NCBI RefSeq assembly: GCF_033558715.1
Contig: NZ_CP114614.1
Location: 1 to 6,361 of the forward strand
Origin: Acinetobacter sp. YWS30-1
Lineage (GTDB): Bacteria > Pseudomonadota > Gammaproteobacteria > Pseudomonadales > Moraxellaceae
Reading direction: 5' to 3'
Length of the DNA stretch: 6,361 nt
Shown here: positions 4,687-6,361 of the stretch, piece by piece
Layout of the letters: each line of letters opens with the position of its first letter
How positions within the stretch are numbered: the first letter of the stretch is position 1
Made by a program: the position numbers and the translations under genes
The notes under the pieces: generated by a model
Told to the model about the DNA's origin: nothing
Databases searched by the model: none
What the model saw: only the letters and a program-made list of their open reading frames with translations

Positions 4687-5106
4687 TTAATTTTTACGCT
4701 GATTCAATGTATCTTGGCCTAAGTCTTTCCAAATTTCCCATTTCGCATCATTTGGATCAATTTCAGCAGTTTTAAGTAGTACTCCAAGCAATTCTGCAGG
4801 ATCTCGCTTATCCAAGTTAGCAATTTCAAAAAGTGCACCTAATTGAATGAGATGCCTTGTACGTTTTTTACGTTCAGCTTCCTTTTCTGCATTCAGTAAT
4901 TTTCTAACTGCTATTTTCTGTTTATTTGCTCGATCTATGGCTTTTTCAGCTTTGATTAAGGCGCTTAGTTTTTTCTCTTGGTCGGGTGTACGGTATTGGA
5001 TTTTTGCTAATTCCAATAAAAGTTTTTGAGCATCACTTGGATTCTTTAAAGCAGAAATATACGTGATTTTTTCAGACAGCCAATCATTATTCATATTTGA
5101 TTCCAT
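4687..5106 (-). CDS. mobC: TraD/MobC-like mobilization accessory protein
   Basis: This protein of up to 139 residues probably binds oriT and helps the relaxase open it, as RSF1010 MobC does. Residues 40-82 form a long charged, probably coiled-coil helix. The family core follows: KKRTRHLIQLGALFEIANLD (80-99), like the K-x-R-T-R-x-LI-LG-L block of conjugal TraD/MobC proteins, then PAELLGVLLKTAEIDPNDAK and a tryptophan-containing tail. ATG 5106 gives the longest form but has no ribosome binding site; ATG 5094 (MNNDWLSEK) has GGAA well placed before it and is the likelier start (135 residues). It is transcribed away from the relaxase operon across oriT, the IncQ arrangement. A decayed paralogue lies downstream at 4216-4342. 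Confidence 0.85.
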   Translation of the reverse strand: MESNMNNDWLSEKITYISALKNPSDAQKLLLELAKIQYRTPDQEKKLSALIKAEKAIDRANKQKIAVRKLLNAEKEAERKKRTRHLIQLGALFEIANLDKRDPAELLGVLLKTAEIDPNDAKWEIWKDLGQDTLNQRKN

Positions 5107-5144
5107 TAATTCAGATACCGCAAAAGCACAGGCTCAATTCTCAA

Positions 5145-5200
5145 AGAACGATAACAAAATAATTACGTCCAATGTCCGCAATTTTGTTAAAGTTCGTTCT
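5145..5200. repeat. Interrupted 16-bp inverted repeat near the mobC promoter
   Basis: AGAACGA-TAACAAAAT (5145-5160) pairs with ATTTTGTTA-AAGT-TCGTTCT (5181-5200). All 16 bases match, with a four-base insertion in the right arm. It lies between the accessory gene start and the oriT hairpins and could be an operator or the accessory protein's binding site. Confidence 0.6.
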
Positions 5201-5241
5201 AGAGAAGTTCTCCTGTACTTCCATCAAAAATTTGATGGCGC

Positions 5242-5300
5242 GCTTAGACGTTTCTCAATTTCATTGAGAAACCTAAGCACGTTAGGGATTTCATCCCTAA
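5242..5300 (+). other. oriT: oriT with predicted nic site (RSF1010/R1162-like plan)
   Basis: GTTTCTCAAT (5250-5259) and ATTGAGAAAC (5263-5272) form a perfect 10-bp stem around TTC. It is extended outward by GCTTAG (5242-5247) and CTAAGC (5273-5278), with AC bulged on the left. Directly after comes TAAGCACG (5274-5281). The RSF1010/R1162 oriT likewise has a GTTTCTC/GAGAAAC inverted repeat followed by TAAGTGCG or TAAATGCG, with nicking after the final G. By analogy I place nic between 5281 and 5282 on the plus strand. A second hairpin, TTAGGGAT/ATCCCTAA (5282-5300), starts right at that point. The relaxase's similarity to RSF1010 MobA supports this; the nick position is inference. Confidence 0.8.
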
Positions 5301-5310
5301 AACCCTGAAA

Positions 5311-5353
5311 CTTCTTTTTTTCATTCAATTGAAAATTGAATGAAAAAAAGAAG
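5311..5353. repeat. Perfect 20-bp inverted repeat before the relaxase operon
   Basis: The arms 5311-5330 and 5334-5353 are perfectly complementary over 20 bp around GAA. It is AT-rich and has a T-run in one arm and an A-run in the other. It ends 11 bases before the AGGAG that serves the 5376 gene, so in the mRNA it would sit just upstream of that ribosome binding site and could damp or control expression of the mob operon. It could also act as a terminator for transcripts entering from oriT. Confidence 0.8.
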
Positions 5354-5375
5354 TACCAACACTAGGAGCAACAAC

Positions 5376-5531
5376 ATGCAACTAAAACAGGTATGGGGAA
5401 AGATCAAAGATATTATTTTTGGCGTGATCGCAGCACCGCTACTCATCCTCATTATGGTGCTTGCTTCGATATTCGATCAAAGAGCGTTTAAGAAGGAACG
5501 CAACCAAAAAAAGGAACAGGATAAAACCTAA
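5376..5531 (+). CDS. Small membrane protein, first gene of the relaxase operon
   Basis: This 51-residue protein has one hydrophobic segment (about 12-33, DIIFGVIAAPLLILIMVLAS) and a very basic, lysine-rich tail (FKKERNQKKEQDK), which by the positive-inside rule should stay cytoplasmic. I start it at ATG 5376, with AGGAG at 5364-5368 and a seven-base gap. An in-frame ATG at 5340 lies inside the 20-bp inverted repeat and is less likely. The stop overlaps the relaxase start as TAATG. I do not recognise the family. Its place suggests a membrane anchor or partner for the relaxosome. Confidence 0.75.
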   Translation: MQLKQVWGKIKDIIFGVIAAPLLILIMVLASIFDQRAFKKERNQKKEQDKT

Positions 5532-6361
5532 TGGCGATTGCTCGTTTAAGTGTCAAAGTTGGTAAGGCAGGCAAGGCAGCACCGCATGCCGAATATATTG
5601 ATCGGGATGAAGAAAAGAAGCTGAAACAGGAACAGGCAGAAACTGACCTTGAACATCGTGACTATGGAAACATGCCGAAATGGGCAGAACATAATCCGAT
5701 TAACTTTTGGCAGGCAGCCGACCTTTACGAGCGCAAAAATGGCAGTACCTATCGAGAATATGAAATTGCCCTGCCTAGAGAGATGAATGCCGAGCAACGC
5801 CTAGAACTGGTTGAGGACTTCATTCAGTCTGAAATTGGCTCAAAATATCCGTATCAGTTTGCGATCCATAACCCTAAAGCAATGGACGGCAAGGATCAGC
5901 CTCACGTTCACCTCATGTTTAATGAACGTCTACAAGATGGAATCGAGCGAGATCCAGAGCAATATTTTAAACGTTATAACAGCAAGAATCCTGAACGTGG
6001 CGGAGCTAAAAAAGACAATACAGGCAAGACTTACCAGGAACGAAAAACCGATATTAAAGACCTACGCCAAAGATGGGCAGATTTATGCAACAGCCATTTA
6101 GAAAAACACCAAATTGACAGCCGTATTGATATGCGAAGCTACAAAGAGCAAGGCGTAGAGAAAGAACCCGAAAAGAAACTATTACCAAGCCAAGCTAAAG
6201 ACCCTGAAATTAGGGAAGCCTTGCAACAGTCACGTATAGCCTATAAAGAGCTTGAGCAACTAGATTTAGGCGACCCTAAAAAAGACCTGAAAGACCTCAA
6301 AAACAGCCCAATTTCAGACAAAGAAATTAAACAGGGTATTGAGAGCTTTAAGGCTGATTTT
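5531..6361 (+). CDS. mobA: MobA/MobL-family (MOBQ) relaxase, N-terminal 277 codons
   Basis: This relaxase would nick one strand at oriT, stay covalently bound to the 5' end and lead it into the recipient. Residues 1-215 follow the RSF1010 MobA relaxase domain: the MAIARLSVK opening, candidate catalytic Tyr22 in AEYID, the REYEIALP block (Glu76, Glu78), and the metal-binding histidines His113 (AIHNP), His125 and His127 (QPHVHL). IERDPEQYFKRYNSKNPERG (138-157) closely resembles the RSF1010 sequence at the same place. The start is fixed by AGGA at 5518-5521 and by the TAATG overlap with the upstream small membrane gene. The frame is open at the last base and in phase with bases 1-99, so the intact protein would be 309 residues. 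That is much shorter than RSF1010 MobA, which carries a C-terminal primase; no primase domain is present here. Residues after 225 are charged and probably helical. Confidence 0.95.
   Translation, partial: MAIARLSVKVGKAGKAAPHAEYIDRDEEKKLKQEQAETDLEHRDYGNMPKWAEHNPINFWQAADLYERKNGSTYREYEIALPREMNAEQRLELVEDFIQSEIGSKYPYQFAIHNPKAMDGKDQPHVHLMFNERLQDGIERDPEQYFKRYNSKNPERGGAKKDNTGKTYQERKTDIKDLRQRWADLCNSHLEKHQIDSRIDMRSYKEQGVEKEPEKKLLPSQAKDPEIREALQQSRIAYKELEQLDLGDPKKDLKDLKNSPISDKEIKQGIESFKADF

Larger units (their letters stand above)
5107..5375. other. Divergent intergenic region carrying oriT and mob control
   Basis: These 269 bases separate the divergent mob genes and contain at least five inverted repeats: 5145-5200, 5221-5238, 5242-5278, 5282-5300 and 5311-5353. 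Three of the hairpins have a TTC or GAA triplet as loop. I see no promoter with good hexamers for either gene, but both must start here, so relaxosome binding probably represses its own transcription, as in IncQ plasmids. Confidence 0.75.

Noticed and set aside
5063..5308. Plus-strand open frame across oriT
   Set aside because: It overlaps the start of the minus-strand accessory gene and is built from the oriT hairpins; no ribosome binding site.
5546..6101. Open frames at 5546-5797 (minus) and 5811-6101 (plus) inside the relaxase gene
   Set aside because: Shadows of the relaxase frame, whose catalytic motifs are clear. The plus-strand one recalls the nested mobB of RSF1010 but has no membrane segment.

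Overview
The window looks like one complete small mobilizable plasmid, opened inside its relaxase gene. It most likely comes from Acinetobacter. The relaxase reading frame that starts at 5531 is still open at the last base after exactly 277 codons. The first 99 bases continue in that same phase for 32 codons to a stop, so joining the ends gives one 309-residue protein and a circle of 6361 bp. The Acinetobacter call is inference. It rests on the low G+C of most genes, a XerC/XerD (pdif-type) site typical of plasmids of that genus, and the general look of the HigBA and mobilization proteins.

Layout. (1) Mobilization block, crossing the ends. A TraD/MobC-like accessory gene (5106 to 4687, minus strand) diverges from a plus-strand operon of a 51-residue membrane protein (5376-5531), the MOBQ relaxase (5531-6361 plus 1-99), a membrane protein with a four-cysteine tail (96-596) and an unrecognised 271-residue protein (678-1493). 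A strong terminator (1517-1552) ends the operon. Successive genes share TAATG and ATGA overlaps. The divergent gap (5107-5375) is packed with inverted repeats. One of them, followed by TAAGCACG, has the same plan as the RSF1010/R1162 oriT, so the order accessory gene <- oriT -> relaxase matches IncQ plasmids. (2) 1553-2230: about 680 bases with no credible gene, rich in nested inverted repeats and, in its second half, near 51% G+C. (3) 2231-2879: a HigB/HigA toxin-antitoxin pair behind a perfect 16-bp operator-like inverted repeat. (4) 2880-4070: a very AT-rich segment with a GAF-GGDEF diguanylate cyclase and a pdif-type site just after it. (5) 4071-4686: a terminator, a decayed frameshifted second copy of the 3' end of the accessory mobilization gene, and unexplained sequence.

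How it fits together. The relaxase and accessory protein would nick and process oriT, while the small membrane proteins may tie the relaxosome to a helper conjugation system, since the plasmid encodes no type IV secretion genes. HigBA would stabilise inheritance. The cyclase could alter c-di-GMP signalling in the host. No replication initiator (Rep_1, Rep_3 or primase type) is recognisable anywhere on the inferred circle. The structured non-coding block at 1553-2230 is therefore the best candidate for an RNA-driven or otherwise unusual replication origin, and it is the most interesting part of the window.
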